Shown: positions 44,401-56,717, numbered from the stretch's first letter. The stretch is DNA of 64,000 nt from Thermoanaerobaculia bacterium (GCA_027061805.1 JAMOWA010000059.1:1-64000), one strand, 5' to 3'. Made by a program: numbers and translations. The notes: generated from the letters alone by a model not told the origin.

Positions 44401-44992
44401 CGACGCCGAGGTGGCCTACGAGATGGTGATCCGCGGCGGCCAGGGCCTCCGCCTGCTGGACATGGTCAAGGGGGTCCCCGAGGACCGCGCTGCGGTGGTC
44501 TACCAGCAGCTGGCCTCGACCCTCTTCCCCGGCGCCGAGCGGGTCTCGGGTTCCGTGGAGCGCCGGGACACCACCGTGGTGCTCCACCTGGACCTGGGCC
44601 TGCCCGGGGCGTGCACCGCCGGGGAGGACGGTGTGTGGACCTGCCGGCCCCTGGTGGTCTCCCGGCCGCTCTCGCCCCGCCTGGCCTCCCTCCCCGAGCG
44701 GAAGTATCCACTGGTGCTCCAGCTCCCCATCCTCCAGCATCTCGAGACGGAGCTGGCGCTTCCCCCGGGATGGAGGCTCCTGGGGACCCCCCGGCGGCTC
44801 GAGACCCGCTGGGGATCGGTCTCCGAGACCGTGACCACCTCCGATGGATGGACCACGAGCTCCCTGGACCTCAGGATCCACGCCCAGGTGGTGGAGCCCG
44901 CCGACTACCCGGCCTTCGTCCGCTTCTGCCACGCCATCGACGAGCTCATGCTGCGCCCGCCGAGGCTGGCGGCCCCCGGAGGGACCCCGTGA
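41450..44992 (+). CDS. DUF3857 TPR paralogue lacking the catalytic cysteine
   Basis: 1180 aa. Same layout as its upstream neighbour: signal peptide (VALAVLAVLPALA), a helical TPR-like region (about 280-580), a DUF3857 domain (about 610-770) and a transglutaminase-like domain. The position of GDCKDK is replaced by KQGNRMAI (residues 865-872), so the Cys is Arg869 and the domain should be inactive. It may be a structural or binding partner of the upstream enzyme. Co-transcribed and probably co-translated with it, and followed by rsgA with a GTGA overlap. Confidence 0.82.
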   Translation: MRTGTLLRRTAVALAVLAVLPALAVEPPSATWLGVLRANARMDLDGARAAALNAVRSGPAADAAAAAAWWLENQEILPDPGEVLLAGAGREEPELRWVLAQVEARSHHGVPGGALMPVELSGPFGVLDRLDLERDVVPPDGELPPVGTGWTLPWQPFRLVLRSRRAAAGPPEALLASGVYLAAWTLETGGLAGGWLVVEAEGGFNLEVDGTMVDRQRSCGGLGAGVHWYRAELARGPHRIRVAMASDDLPRVRVWLLDAAGRPAPVTVRAGEVPAHTARSSIEAARPPAEADLGAPSPESPLERLLPGAALARLRNDAVAERAWLEAAVEAAPDDPLPHLALARLFLTRPTGAALEVDLRRSRAQLEKAGDLPAALLVHHVLGQRQRRQEDAERTLDRLVELHPRDVRILRLWVGEAVRRGWPREAEEALQSLEARLPGAPWVLRLRLAVLKTLDRWEERSEALRALVAADPLGDGTVDLALSACQPDLALEVLEARRRVEDDPGLDLTQVRVLLESGDPDGARALLEEARARWGDLDAVDELEVALAAGRGPKAQRAAVEAALARDPSRLDLRTLLWRLGGEPFYRRFQVDALEAARRQGPAEPGVDSELILDQAVERVFEDGSSLYYYHGLTRAVTPAGVEQAATVQLLPDTELLAVRVIRADGTVVVPPEASAQAPGFRIAGVEPGDMVESEYVSAVAATGASRRGHLSPYVYRFADVGRTFGLSEYALLVPGDIDLVVDGNLEGLDYTETVEDGLVLRRWRAEKMPPVELEPFSPPQQELFPWVSYGFGVRWQDVGDSVRDRFLAVLQGSPDLWAWSAPLLVGEDPEAALRKLVRTLVDEVKPGRSILDFGSTAGQSFSLKQGNRMAILLAVLVHAGWDVDVILARPLPYAGTHLEVPTFEAFSYPVLRIARGGREIWVDLEEETAGVGHLRPLLQRTDGLVLPLSEPARAVTYLERTPEFPNPDLEERIRVKARILPSGDAEVAYEMVIRGGQGLRLLDMVKGVPEDRAAVVYQQLASTLFPGAERVSGSVERRDTTVVLHLDLGLPGACTAGEDGVWTCRPLVVSRPLSPRLASLPERKYPLVLQLPILQHLETELALPPGWRLLGTPRRLETRWGSVSETVTTSDGWTTSSLDLRIHAQVVEPADYPAFVRFCHAIDELMLRPPRLAAPGGTP

Positions 44993-45915
44993 CCGGCGGC
45001 GCGGCAGGGGCCGGGGCCACCATGGTGGAGGGGACCGTCATCGCCACCCACGGCCCCCTGGTGCGGGTGCAGGCGGGCGACAGGACGCTGGTGGTGGCCG
45101 CCCGGCGGAAGCTCACCTGGGAGGGTCCGCCCCCCGAGGCGCCCCGCCTCGTGGTGGGCGACCGTGTGCTGGTCCGCATGGAGGGGGAGGACGGTGTCGT
45201 GGAGGTGGTCCGCGAGCGCCGCACGGCGCTGCTCCGGAAGGCCCCCCACGGCCGCAGGCCCCAGGTCCTGGCCGCCAACGTGGACCAGGCGCTCATCGTC
45301 TTCGCCGCCAGGATCCCCACCCCCCGCCGGGGGCTGCTGGACCGCTTCCTGGTGGCCTGCCACCACGCGCGCATCGAGCCGGTCATCGTCATGAACAAGG
45401 TGGACCAGGGGCTGGACGAGGTGGCCGGCTGGCTGGCGGTGTACGACCGGCTGGGGTACCCCGTCCTGCTGGTCTCCGCCCGGACGGGACGCGGCCTGGG
45501 CCAGATCAGGCGGCGGCTGGTGGACCGCACCACCCTGTTCTGCGGCCCCTCCGGCGCCGGGAAGTCCTCGCTGCTCAACGCCGTCTACCCCGGGTTCCGG
45601 CTCAAGGTGGGTTCGCTGTCCGAGAGCACCGGCAAGGGGCGCCACACCACCACGACGGCGGAGCTCATGCCCCTGCCCTACGGCGGCTTCGTGGTGGACA
45701 CCCCGGGGCTCAAGGAGTTCGGCCTCTGGAACCTCGGCCGGGCCGAGCTGGAGGAGGCCTTCCCCGAGATCGCCGAGCTCGCCCCCGACTGCCGGTTCCC
45801 CGACTGCAGCCACTCCCACGAGCCCGACTGCGCGGTGCGTGCCGCCGTGGAGGCCGGCCGGATCGACCCGGGCCGGTACGCGAGCTACCTCGGCCTCCTG
45901 GAGGAGACCGGCTGA
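44989..45915 (+). CDS. rsgA: Ribosome small-subunit GTPase RsgA
   Basis: 308 aa. OB fold, then a circularly permuted GTPase: G4 VMNKVD comes before G1 GPSGAGKSS and G3 DTPG, and a C-terminal zinc-binding CRFPDCSHSHEPDC. It matures the 30S subunit. GTG 44989 has GGAGGG just upstream and overlaps the preceding stop; ATG 45022 is an alternative that would shorten the N-terminus by 11 residues. Last gene of the htrA-DUF3857 chain. Confidence 0.94.
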   Translation: MTGGAAGAGATMVEGTVIATHGPLVRVQAGDRTLVVAARRKLTWEGPPPEAPRLVVGDRVLVRMEGEDGVVEVVRERRTALLRKAPHGRRPQVLAANVDQALIVFAARIPTPRRGLLDRFLVACHHARIEPVIVMNKVDQGLDEVAGWLAVYDRLGYPVLLVSARTGRGLGQIRRRLVDRTTLFCGPSGAGKSSLLNAVYPGFRLKVGSLSESTGKGRHTTTTAELMPLPYGGFVVDTPGLKEFGLWNLGRAELEEAFPEIAELAPDCRFPDCSHSHEPDCAVRAAVEAGRIDPGRYASYLGLLEETG

Positions 45916-45974
45916 GGTCCCGGACGGGGTGGGCGGATGGCGGACCGGCCCGTGAAGAATCGCCTCCGGGATGC

Positions 45975-45980
45975 TACGCT
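45975..45980 (+). promoter_or_regulatory. Putative extended -10 of tkt
   Basis: TGC-TACGCT gives an extended -10, about 35 bp before GTG 46015 and placed after the upstream ATG 45937, so the longer open frame would not be on the transcript. Confidence 0.4.
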
Positions 45981-46014
45981 TCGGGCGCGGGAAACCGACC
46001 GTCCGGAGGCCGCC

Positions 46015-48045
46015 GTGGAGCACCGATTCGACGCCATCGACGAGCTCGCCGTCAACACCATCAGGACCCTGGCCATGGACGCCGTCCAGAAGGCCAACTC
46101 GGGGCACCCCGGCGCCCCCATGGGCCTGGCGCCCGTGGGATGGGTGCTGTTTTCCCGGGTGCTGCGCCACAACCCGGGGAACCCGGCGTGGCCCGACCGC
46201 GACCGGTTCATCCTGTCCTGCGGCCATGCCTCCATGCTGCTCTACGCGGCCCTGCACCTGACGGGCTACGACCTCTCGCTGGACGACCTGAAGTCCTTCC
46301 GCCAGTGGGGGTCGCGGACGCCCGGGCACCCGGAGTACCGCGAGACCCCCGGCGTGGAGATGACCACCGGGCCCCTGGGCCAGGGCTGCGCCACCTCGGT
46401 GGGAATGGCCCTTGCGGAGGCCCACCTGGCCGCCCGCTTCAACCGGCCGGACCACGTGGTGGTGGACCACATGACCTGGGTGCTCTGCTCCGACGGCGAC
46501 CTCATGGAGGGGGTCTCCTCCGAGGCCGCCTCCCTGGCGGGGCACCTCGGCCTCGAGCGGCTGGTGTGGATCTGGGACGACAACCGGATCACCATCGAGG
46601 GCCCCACGGACCTCGCCTTCAAGGAGGACGTTCCCGGGCGCTTTGCGGCCCTGGGCTGGCGGGTGCTGCCGGTGGACGACGCCAACGACCTGGAGGCCCT
46701 CGCCGCGGTGCTGGAGGTGGCCCGGGAGAGTGACGGCCGGCCGACGCTGGTCACCGTCCGTACTCACATCGCGTACGGAGCCCCCCACGCCCAGGACACG
46801 CCAGGCGCCCACGGCGCTCCCCTGGGCGAGGAGGAGATCGCAGCCACCAAGAAGAACCTCGGCTGGCCCACCCTGGAACCCTTCTTCGTGCCACCCGAGG
46901 TGGCCGAGCGCGGGCGGCGGACCGCCGCCGCCGGCGCGGAGCTGGAGCAGTGGTGGCAGGAGACCGTGGAGGCGTGGAGTGGGGCCCACCCGGAGCTGGC
47001 CGCCGAGTTCCACCGCCGGATGGAGGGCAGGCTCCCCGAGGGTTGGGACGCCAGCCTGCCGGAGTTCTCCACCGGTGAGAAGCTGGCCACCCGGGCCGCC
47101 TCGGGGAAGGCGCTCAACGCGCTGGCGGAGCGGCTCCCCGAGCTCGTGGGCGGCTCGGCGGACCTGGCCCCCTCCTGCAAGACCCTTCTCGCGGGCTCGG
47201 GTGACCTGGAGAAGGGGTCGTGGGGCGAGCGGAACCTCCACTTCGGGATCCGCGAGCACGCCATGGGGGCCATCCTCAACGGCATGGCCCTCCACGGCGG
47301 GGTCCGCCCCTTCGGCTCCACCTTCTTCGTGTTCTCCGACTACATGCGCCCCGCCCTGCGCCTGGCGGCGCTCATGGAGCTGCCGGTGATCTGGGTCTTC
47401 ACCCACGACTCCATCGGGGTGGGGGAGGACGGTCCGACCCACCAGCCCGTGGAGCACCTGCTGGCGCTGCGGGCCATCCCGGGCCTGACGGTGATCCGGC
47501 CGGCCGACGCCAACGAGACGGCGGCCGCCTGGAAGGTGGCAGTGGAGCACTGGCAGGGACCCGTGGCCCTGGTGCTCTCCCGCCAGGGCCTGCCGGTGCT
47601 GGAGGGGACCGCCGCAGGTGCTGCCGAAGGTGTGGCACGGGGAGCCTGGGTGGTGGCCGAGGCGTCCGGGGCCGAGCCCCGGCTGGTGCTGGTGGCCACG
47701 GGTTCCGAGGTCTCCCTGGCGGTGGCGGCCCGGGAGATCCTGGAGGGCGGGGGGGTCCCCACGCGAGTGGTCTCCATGCCCTCGTGGGAGCTCTTCGACC
47801 GGCAGGACGCGGCGTACCGCGAGGAGGTGCTGCCACCGGCGGTGCCCACCCTGGCGGTGGAGGCCGGCGTGAGCCGTGGATGGAGAGACCACGTGGGGTG
47901 TCACGGCGGGGTGCTCGGGATGGACCGCTTCGGGGCCTCGGCACCGGGTGGCGTGCTGGCCGGGAAGTTCGGCTTCACACCGGAGAACGTGGCGAAGGTG
48001 GCCCGCGATCTGCTCGGGCACGACGGTGGAAGGAGCGAGGCATGA
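46015..48045 (+). CDS. tkt: Transketolase
   Basis: 676 aa. [24 protein letters not shown] at the N-terminus, thiamine-diphosphate motif CSDGDLMEG with WDDNRI, the pyrimidine domain [19 protein letters not shown] and a C-terminal domain. Transfers two-carbon units in the pentose phosphate pathway. GTG 46015 is preferred over ATG 45937: GGAGG lies 5 bp upstream, a -10 lies between the two, and 676 aa is the normal length. First gene of tkt-tal-pgi; overlaps tal by 4 bp. Confidence 0.95.
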   Translation: MEHRFDAIDELAVNTIRTLAMDAVQKANSGHPGAPMGLAPVGWVLFSRVLRHNPGNPAWPDRDRFILSCGHASMLLYAALHLTGYDLSLDDLKSFRQWGSRTPGHPEYRETPGVEMTTGPLGQGCATSVGMALAEAHLAARFNRPDHVVVDHMTWVLCSDGDLMEGVSSEAASLAGHLGLERLVWIWDDNRITIEGPTDLAFKEDVPGRFAALGWRVLPVDDANDLEALAAVLEVARESDGRPTLVTVRTHIAYGAPHAQDTPGAHGAPLGEEEIAATKKNLGWPTLEPFFVPPEVAERGRRTAAAGAELEQWWQETVEAWSGAHPELAAEFHRRMEGRLPEGWDASLPEFSTGEKLATRAASGKALNALAERLPELVGGSADLAPSCKTLLAGSGDLEKGSWGERNLHFGIREHAMGAILNGMALHGGVRPFGSTFFVFSDYMRPALRLAALMELPVIWVFTHDSIGVGEDGPTHQPVEHLLALRAIPGLTVIRPADANETAAAWKVAVEHWQGPVALVLSRQGLPVLEGTAAGAAEGVARGAWVVAEASGAEPRLVLVATGSEVSLAVAAREILEGGGVPTRVVSMPSWELFDRQDAAYREEVLPPAVPTLAVEAGVSRGWRDHVGCHGGVLGMDRFGASAPGGVLAGKFGFTPENVAKVARDLLGHDGGRSEA

Positions 48046-49151
48046 GAGGCACAAACCCCCTGGTGGCGCTGTTCGAGGATCACGGACAGTCGGTGTGGCT
48101 GGACTTCATCGAGCGGGGCATGCTGGCGGACGGCGGTCTCGAGCGCATGATCGCTGCGGACGGGGTCCGGGGTGTGACCTCCAACCCCTCCATCTTCAAG
48201 CAGGCCATCACCGGTGGTGACCACTACCTCCCCGCCCTGGAGTCCATCCTCGCGGAGGACCCGGGGATCGCCACGTCGACGCTCTACGAGATCCTCGCCG
48301 TGGAGGACATCCGGACGGCGGCGGACCAGCTCCGGCCCGTGTACGACGCCTCGGGGGGTGCCGACGGGTTCGTGAGCCTGGAGGTCTCGCCCCTCCTGGC
48401 CCACGACACGGCGGGCACCGTTGCCGAGGCCCGGCGCCTCTGGGCGCTGGTGGACCGGCCCAACCTCATGATCAAGGTCCCGGCCACGGCGGCGGGGATA
48501 CCGGCCATCGAGGAGCTCATCGCCCTGGGCATCAACGTGAACGCCACGCTCATGTTCTCCATGGCCCACTACGAGAACGTGGCCCTCGCCTACATCCGCG
48601 GGCTCGGGCGCTGCTCCCGGCCCGGCGAGGTGGCCTCGGTGGCGTCGTTCTTCGTGTCCCGCGTGGACACCGCGGTGGACCGGGAGCTCGAGGTCCTGGG
48701 CACGCCCGAGGCCCTGGCCCTCCGGGGGAAGGCCGCCGTGGCCAACAGCCGGCTCGTCTACGCCCGCTTCCGCGAGATCTTCCACGGGCCCGCTGCGGCG
48801 GACCTCCACGGGGGACGGGTCCAGCGCCCCCTCTGGGCCTCCACCAGCACCAAGAACCCCGCCTATTCGGACGTGAAGTACGTGGAGGAGCTCATCGGGC
48901 CGGAGACGGTGAACACCATCCCCCTGGCCACGCTGGAGGCCTTCCGGGACCATGGTCGTCCGGCGCGCACCGTGGACGCCGACCTCCCGGGCGCCCGGTC
49001 GGTCATGGAGTCGCTCCACCGGCTGGGAATCGACCTGGACGCCGTCACGGAGAGGCTCCAGGAGGACGGGGTCCGGGCCTTCGCCGAGGCCTTCGAGGCG
49101 CTGCTCCGGGGTCTCGAGGAGCGGAGGGCGGCCCTGGGAGGTGGTCGGTGA
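48042..49151 (+). CDS. tal: Transaldolase
   Basis: 369 aa. [12 protein letters not shown] at the start, GVTSNPSIF, the Schiff-base lysine Lys145 in [17 protein letters not shown] and [14 protein letters not shown]. Exchanges three-carbon units between sugar phosphates. It belongs to the longer transaldolase subfamily that is often fused to phosphoglucose isomerase; here the two are separate but overlap as GTGA. ATG with AAGGAG upstream. Confidence 0.95.
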   Translation: MRGTNPLVALFEDHGQSVWLDFIERGMLADGGLERMIAADGVRGVTSNPSIFKQAITGGDHYLPALESILAEDPGIATSTLYEILAVEDIRTAADQLRPVYDASGGADGFVSLEVSPLLAHDTAGTVAEARRLWALVDRPNLMIKVPATAAGIPAIEELIALGINVNATLMFSMAHYENVALAYIRGLGRCSRPGEVASVASFFVSRVDTAVDRELEVLGTPEALALRGKAAVANSRLVYARFREIFHGPAAADLHGGRVQRPLWASTSTKNPAYSDVKYVEELIGPETVNTIPLATLEAFRDHGRPARTVDADLPGARSVMESLHRLGIDLDAVTERLQEDGVRAFAEAFEALLRGLEERRAALGGGR

Positions 49152-50779
49152 GCACGGTGATGACGGTCGAGGCCGGCCCCCTGGCCGGGGTTCTGGAGAC
49201 CCGGCTTGCGGTGTGGAGCGAGGAGGGGGCGGCGACGAAGCTCTTCGGGCGGGACCACACGCTCTGGTTCCCGGAACCCCGGCCGGAGCTGACCGATCGT
49301 CTCGGCTGGCTGGAGCTGCCCGAGACCATGGAGGGACGTCTCGGGGAGCTGGTGGAGCTGGCGGAATCGGTGAGGGCCGACGGGATCACCCGGGTGGTGC
49401 TCCTGGGCATGGGGGGATCGAGCCTGGCCCCCGAGGTCTTCGAGCGCACCTTCGGGGCGGCACAGGGGTGGCCGGAGCTCGAGGTGCTCGACACCACCCA
49501 TCCGGAGGCCGTGGCGGCACGGACGGCGCAGCTCGACCTCGAGCACACCCTCTTCGTGGTGGCGTCCAAGTCGGGCGGGACCGTGGAGACGCTGTCACTC
49601 TTCCGGCATTTCTGGGGAACGTTGGAGGAGCTCGACACCCGGGGACGCCATTTCGTGGCGATCACCGACCCCGGCTCGCCGCTCGAGACCCTGGCCGCCG
49701 GGCGGGGGTTCCGGGCCGTGGTGACGGCGCCCCCGGACGTGGGCGGGCGCTTCTCCGCCCTGAGCCCCTTCGGCCTGCTGCCGGCGGCATTGCTGGGCGT
49801 TCCCCTGGACCGCCTCCTGGCCTTCGGGCGCGAGGCCGCCGCAGCCCACCACCACTGCGAGGCCCCGGGGTGGCGGCTGGGCGCCCTGCTGGGGGAGGCG
49901 GCCCGGGTGGGCCGGGACAAGCTGACCCTGGTGGTGTCATCCCGCCTCCAGGCCTTCCCGGCGTGGCTGGAGCAGCTGGTGGCCGAGTCCCTGGGCAAGG
50001 AGGAGCACGGGGTGGTCCCCGTGATCGGCGAGGTGCTCCAGCCCGTGACGCACTACGGGTGCGACCGGGTCTTCGTGCGCCTGCGGGTGGCCGGCGAGGA
50101 GGACAGGCCCTCCGAGAAGGCACTGGATGCCCTGGCTGCAGCGGGGCATCCGGTGGTCCGCATGGAGCTCTCGGAGCCCCTGGAGCTGGGAGGGCAGATC
50201 TACCTCTGGGAGGTGGCCACCGCGCTGACGGGGAGCATTCTCGGGGTGAACCCCTTCGATCAGCCCGACGTGCAGCTGGCCAAGGAGATGGCGGGGAGGG
50301 CCATGGAAGGCGGCCCGGGCGTGGGCTCGCCGGAGCGGGTCGCCGCCGGCGACCGGGGGCAGCTGGGTCGTGCGCTCGGCCCGTGGCTCGCGGCGGCCGA
50401 GCCGGGCCGCTGGGTGGCCATCCAGGCGTTCCTGGCTCCCTCGGAGGCCATGGACGGGGCCCTCACCGGGCTGCGGCGGGCCCTCGAGGACCGCCTGGGA
50501 ATCCCGGTGGGGGTGGGCTACGGCCCGCGCTTCCTCCACTCCACGGGGCAGCTCCACAAGGGCGGCCCCCCCACGGGGCTGTTCCTCCAGCTGGTGGACC
50601 GGCCGGGGGCCGACCTGCCCATCCCGGAGACGGAGCACACCTTCGGCGGCCTGATCGCTGCCCAGGCCGATGGCGACGCCGCGGCCCTGGCCCGGCGGGG
50701 CCGGATGATCGTCCGGGTGGACGTGGGCGACGATCCCGCCGGGGGCATCGGGGCCCTGGAAGAGATCATCGGGACGTAG
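49148..50779 (+). CDS. pgi: Glucose-6-phosphate isomerase (tal-pgi fusion type)
   Basis: 543 aa. Two SIS-like halves: [27 protein letters not shown] and [17 protein letters not shown], with C-terminal [13 protein letters not shown] supplying the ring-opening His. Interconverts glucose-6-P and fructose-6-P. Closest in style to the isomerase half of bifunctional transaldolase/isomerase proteins. GTG 49148 overlaps the tal stop, and GGAGGTGG precedes it. Its product is the substrate for GlmS encoded next. Confidence 0.9.
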   Translation: MSTVMTVEAGPLAGVLETRLAVWSEEGAATKLFGRDHTLWFPEPRPELTDRLGWLELPETMEGRLGELVELAESVRADGITRVVLLGMGGSSLAPEVFERTFGAAQGWPELEVLDTTHPEAVAARTAQLDLEHTLFVVASKSGGTVETLSLFRHFWGTLEELDTRGRHFVAITDPGSPLETLAAGRGFRAVVTAPPDVGGRFSALSPFGLLPAALLGVPLDRLLAFGREAAAAHHHCEAPGWRLGALLGEAARVGRDKLTLVVSSRLQAFPAWLEQLVAESLGKEEHGVVPVIGEVLQPVTHYGCDRVFVRLRVAGEEDRPSEKALDALAAAGHPVVRMELSEPLELGGQIYLWEVATALTGSILGVNPFDQPDVQLAKEMAGRAMEGGPGVGSPERVAAGDRGQLGRALGPWLAAAEPGRWVAIQAFLAPSEAMDGALTGLRRALEDRLGIPVGVGYGPRFLHSTGQLHKGGPPTGLFLQLVDRPGADLPIPETEHTFGGLIAAQADGDAAALARRGRMIVRVDVGDDPAGGIGALEEIIGT

Positions 50780-50826
50780 CCTGCCCCGGAGGGCCGGCGC
50801 GGGGGCCCCGGCCCGGGGAGAGGGTC

Positions 50827-50832
50827 TACAAT
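50827..50832 (+). promoter_or_regulatory. Putative -10 of glmS
   Basis: TACAAT, followed about 34 bp later by ATG 50867. The leader contains CAGGAG as ribosome-binding site. The short leader has no room for a glmS ribozyme. Confidence 0.45.
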
Positions 50833-50866
50833 GGCCCCGCCGGGCAGCTTCCGGCAGGAGTAGACC

Positions 50867-52689
<1,823 letters not shown>

Positions 52690-52693
<4 letters not shown>

Positions 52694-54492
52694 GCCCGCC
52701 GGCCACCCTCGCGAAGACCTGGACGGACCGGCTCGCCGACCGCCTCGGGCCGCTGGTCCGTTCTCGCACCACGGCGCTCCTGGTGCTCTCGGTGGTGGTG
52801 GGCTCCATGTCCGGGCTGCTCTCCGTGAGCTTCTGGCATGCCATCCGGTGGGTGGACCTCATGGGGTCGATCGCCTTCTACGACTGGCTGCGCCAGGCCG
52901 TGGATCCCGCGGAGCACTGGCTGACGCCGGCCATGTGGGCCGCCGTGCTGCCCGCCATGGGCGCACTGCTCATGGCCGGGGTCACCTGGCGGATCTTCCG
53001 GGAGCGGGAGAACCCCACGGTGGCCACGGTGATGCTGGACGCCCGCACCAGCCCGGGCCAGCTGCCGCTGCGGTACGTCCCGGCGGCCTTCGTGGGGGCG
53101 GCGCTGGTGATCGGGAGCGGCGGCTCGGCGGGACGGGAGGCGCCCGTGGTGGCCATGGGCGGGATCCTCGGGGGATGGGTGGGGCGGCGGCTGGGGCTGA
53201 CCCAGCGCCGGCGGCAGATCCTCATCGGCTGCGGCACGGCCGCCGCCATCGCGGCGGCCTTCGACGCGCCCCTGGCCGGCGTCTTCTTCGCGCTGGAGCT
53301 GGTGCTGGGGGACTACACGGCCGCGACGCTCTCCCCCGTGGTGCTGGCCTCCGTGGCGGGCACCAGCGTCTGCCGTTCGCTGGAGGGCGTGGGGGCCAGC
53401 CACTTCGCGGTACCGCCCTACCACATCGCGGGCTGGTGGGAGATCGGTCTCTACGCCGGGCTGGGCCTTGCGGCCGGTCTGGTGGCGCCGCTCTTCGTCA
53501 CGACCCACGCCGCCATCCACGGGCTGTTCCGCAGGCTGGACCGCGTGCCCGGGAGCCTCAAGCCGATGGTGGGCGGCCTCGCGGTGGGGATTGTGGCCCT
53601 GGCGCTGCCCCAGGTCATGGGCAACGGCTACGAGCACGTCCAGGACGCCCTCACCGGGCGGCTCGCGGCCGGACTCATGGTGGCGCTGGTCTTCGGGAAG
53701 ATCCTGGCCACCAGCCTCACACTGGGGTCCGGGGGCTGGGGCGGCGACTTCTCCCCCCTGCTGTTCATCGGCGCCATGCTGGGCGGGGCCTACGGCGTGG
53801 GGCTCCACTGGCTCCTGCCGGCCATGGGCATCGCCGCCTCCTCGTACGCCATGGTGGGCATGGGAGCGTTGCTCACCGCGGCGGTCCGTTGCCCCATCAC
53901 GGCCATCCTCCTGCTCTTCGAGCTCACGGGGTCCTACCAGGTGATCCTTCCCATGATGACGGCGGTGGCGGTGGCCATCCCCGTGTCGCGGATCTTCCTC
54001 AAGCGGGGCATGTACCACGAGCGTCTGGAGGAGATGGGAGGGCCCGCCTCCGACCTGCCGGAGACCCGCCTCCTGGAGACGGTGACCGTGGCGTCGGTGA
54101 TGCAGCCCCGGGCCGTGACCCTCTCCGCCGCGGCGCCCTACCGGGAGATCCTGAAGGTCATCGCCACCTCGGACCAGCTGGTCTTCCCCGTGCTGGACGC
54201 CGGGGGGCGCCTCCTGGGTGCGCTCACCTTCAAGACGCTGCGGGGTCACCTGGACGCCGCGGAGCTGGCCGACCTGGTGGTGGCGGCCGACGTGATCTCC
54301 GAGGACATCCCCGTGCTGACTGTCCGGGACTCCCTGGAGCGGGCCATGCAGCTCTTCGCCGAGTGGGACCTGGAGGAGATCCCGGTGGTCACCGACCTCG
54401 CAGAGCGCCGTTTTGCAGGTATACTCACCCGCCGCCAGGCCATGGCCGCCCGCGCCCGGGTGCTGGCGGAGTGGGAGATGGAAGACCGTTGA
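52690..54492 (+). CDS. CLC-type chloride channel/antiporter with CBS pair
   Basis: 600 aa. Membrane part (about 25-440) with CLC selectivity-filter motifs GSGGSAGREAPVV (usual GREGP; here GREAP) and LGSGGWGGDFSPLLF, followed by two cytoplasmic CBS domains (about 455-590) that bind nucleotides in other members. Moves Cl- or exchanges it for H+. Starts within the glmS stop; its own stop overlaps the helicase TTG start. Confidence 0.92.
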
Positions 54493-56717
54493 CCGACCTG
54501 CTGGACCAGCTCAACCCGGCGCAGCGCGAGGCCGTGACCCACGGCGAGGGACCCCTCCTGGTTCTCGCCGGGGCGGGCTCGGGCAAGACCCGGGTGCTCA
54601 CACACCGTGTGGCCCACCTGGTGGCCTCGGGCCTGGCGGCCCCCCACGAGGTCACCGCGGTGACCTTCACCAACAAGGCCGCACGGGAGATGCGCGAGCG
54701 GGTGGCCGCGCTGGTGGGGGGCGGCAACGGCCTCGGCGGCATCTTCCTGGGCACCTTCCACAGGTGGTCCCTGGAGGTGCTGCGGCGGTACCCCGAGGCC
54801 GCGGGCCTCCCCGCCCGGTTCACCATCCTGGACCGGGACGACCAGCTGGCCCTGCTCAGGCGGATCCTCGAGGAGGCGGGGGTGGACCCCAGGGCCTTCA
54901 CGCCGCGGGCCGTGCTCGCCGCCATCTCGGCCGCGGCCAACGGCGGCCTGGATCCGGACCGCTACGAGGGGGGCGGGAGCTCGCCGGGCCGCGAGGTGGT
55001 GGCGGGGGTCTGGCGCCGGTACCGGGAGGCCAAGCGCCGGGCGGGCGCGGTGGACTTCGACGACATGCTGGTGCTGGCGCTCCGGGTGCTCCGCGAGGAG
55101 GCCGCCATCCTGGAGGCCGTCCGGCGCCGGGCGCGCTGGCTCCTGGTGGACGAGTTCCAGGACACCAACGGCCTCCAGATGGAGCTGCTCACCCTGGTCG
55201 TGGGGCGCTCCGGCAACATCACCGCCGTGGGCGACGAGGATCAGTCCATCTACCGCTGGCGGGGCGCGGAGGTGGACAACATCCTCTCCTTCGAGCGGTA
55301 CTTCCCCGGTGCCCGGGTGGTCCCCCTGGAGAAGAACTACCGCTCCACCAGGCCCATCCTGGAGGCCGCCGGCGCCCTCATCCGGGCCAACGCGGGCCGC
55401 CGGGGCAAGACCCTCTTCACCAGCAGGGAGGGTGGGGAGCCCGTCCGGCTGTACGTGGCCGCCGACGAGGCGCAGGAGGCCCGCTGGGCGGCGGACCGCT
55501 TCGAGGAGCTGGAGGGGCGCTTTCCCCGGGGCTCCATGGCGGTGCTGCTCCGCACCAACGCCCAGACCCGGCCCTTCGAGGAGGAGCTCACCCGGCGCAG
55601 GATCCCCTACCGCGTGGTGGGCGGGCTCCGCTTCTGGCAGCGGGCCGAGGTGAAGGACGCTCTCGCGTACCTGAGGCTCCTGGTGAACCCCGCCGACGAG
55701 CTGGCCTTCCGCCGGGTGGTCAACGTGCCCGCCCGTGGGATCGGGGCCGCCACCGTCGATGCCCTGGAGCGCCACGCCCGGCAGCGGGGCGAGCCCCTGC
55801 CGCTGGCGGCCGCCAGGTCGCCGGAGGGCCTCACGCCCAGGGCGTTCAAGGCCCTCGAGGGCTTCTTCGCCGTGCTGGAGGAGGGGCGATCCCTCCGGGA
55901 GTCCCTGGACCCCGGCGACCTGGTGGGGTGGCTCCTGGAGGCCTCGGGCCTGCTCTCCCTGTACCAGGGGGACGACCCGCAGAAGACGGCGCGCCGGGAG
56001 AACCTGGAACAGCTGGCGGCGGCCGTGGCCGAGGGCGAGGTGCGCGGCCAGTCGCTGGAGGAGTTCCTGGACTCGGTGGCGCTGCTCGAGGAGGGCGACG
56101 AGGAGGCGGGCAGCGACGTGGTCAGCCTCATGACCCTCCACGCCGCCAAGGGTCTCGAGTTCGACGTGGTGGTCCTGGCCGGGCTCGAGGAGGGGCTGCT
56201 GCCCCACGGCTCCAGCCGGGACGACCCCATGGCCCTGGAGGAGGAACGGCGGCTGGCCTACGTGGGCATGACCCGGGCCCGCCACTGGCTGGCCCTGACC
56301 GCGGCCCGGAGCCGCTTCCTCTTCGGCCAGCGGAAGGGGACGGTCCCGTCCCGGTTCCTCCAGGAGATCCCCCCCACGCACTACGTGGACGTGTCCGACG
56401 AGCCGGTGACCCGGGGAGGGACGGTTCCTCCCGGGGCCGTCGGTCCCGGCGCGACGGGGCGCGGGCCCCGGCCGGACTCCCGGGAACGGCCGGCGGCCGG
56501 CCGGTCCGCCTCGCGCCCCCGCCGGAAGGTCCCCACCGTCACCGACGCCGCCGGGAACTCGTGGCGGCCCGGCGACCGGGTCCGCCACGCCCGCTTCGGC
56601 ACCGGCGTGATCCTCACCTGCCAGGGCCGGGGCCCCCAGCTCAAGCTGGTGGTCTACTTCGAGCGCGCCGGCCGCAAGACCCTCGTCCCCACCATCGCGA
56701 AGCTCGAGAAGGTCTGA
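54489..56717 (+). CDS. UvrD/PcrA-family DNA helicase
   Basis: 742 aa. SF1 motifs in order: I AGAGSGKT, Ia TFTNKAAREM, II LLVDEFQDTN, III GDEDQSIYRWRGA, IV LEKNYRS, V TLHAAKGLEFD and VI RRLAYVGMTRAR, with a C-terminal Tudor-like GDRVRHARFGTGVIL as in PcrA. 3'-5' helicase of repair and replication restart. The start is TTG 54489, overlapping the CLC stop (TTGA), with GGAG upstream; rare but supported by QLNPAQREAV beginning just after it. Confidence 0.94.
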   Translation: MTDLLDQLNPAQREAVTHGEGPLLVLAGAGSGKTRVLTHRVAHLVASGLAAPHEVTAVTFTNKAAREMRERVAALVGGGNGLGGIFLGTFHRWSLEVLRRYPEAAGLPARFTILDRDDQLALLRRILEEAGVDPRAFTPRAVLAAISAAANGGLDPDRYEGGGSSPGREVVAGVWRRYREAKRRAGAVDFDDMLVLALRVLREEAAILEAVRRRARWLLVDEFQDTNGLQMELLTLVVGRSGNITAVGDEDQSIYRWRGAEVDNILSFERYFPGARVVPLEKNYRSTRPILEAAGALIRANAGRRGKTLFTSREGGEPVRLYVAADEAQEARWAADRFEELEGRFPRGSMAVLLRTNAQTRPFEEELTRRRIPYRVVGGLRFWQRAEVKDALAYLRLLVNPADELAFRRVVNVPARGIGAATVDALERHARQRGEPLPLAAARSPEGLTPRAFKALEGFFAVLEEGRSLRESLDPGDLVGWLLEASGLLSLYQGDDPQKTARRENLEQLAAAVAEGEVRGQSLEEFLDSVALLEEGDEEAGSDVVSLMTLHAAKGLEFDVVVLAGLEEGLLPHGSSRDDPMALEEERRLAYVGMTRARHWLALTAARSRFLFGQRKGTVPSRFLQEIPPTHYVDVSDEPVTRGGTVPPGAVGPGATGRGPRPDSRERPAAGRSASRPRRKVPTVTDAAGNSWRPGDRVRHARFGTGVILTCQGRGPQLKLVVYFERAGRKTLVPTIAKLEKV

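Noticed and set aside
41126-44932. Long antisense reading frame opposite the second DUF3857 gene
   Set aside because: No recognisable motifs and biased composition; it is a shadow of the plus-strand gene.
45937-46014. ATG 45937 as the transketolase start
   Set aside because: The extra 26 residues are unlike the family N-terminus and contain a promoter-like -10, while GTG 46015 has a strong ribosome-binding site.
50833-50866. glmS ribozyme in the glmS leader
   Set aside because: The leader from the predicted start is only about 30 nt, too short for the ribozyme.
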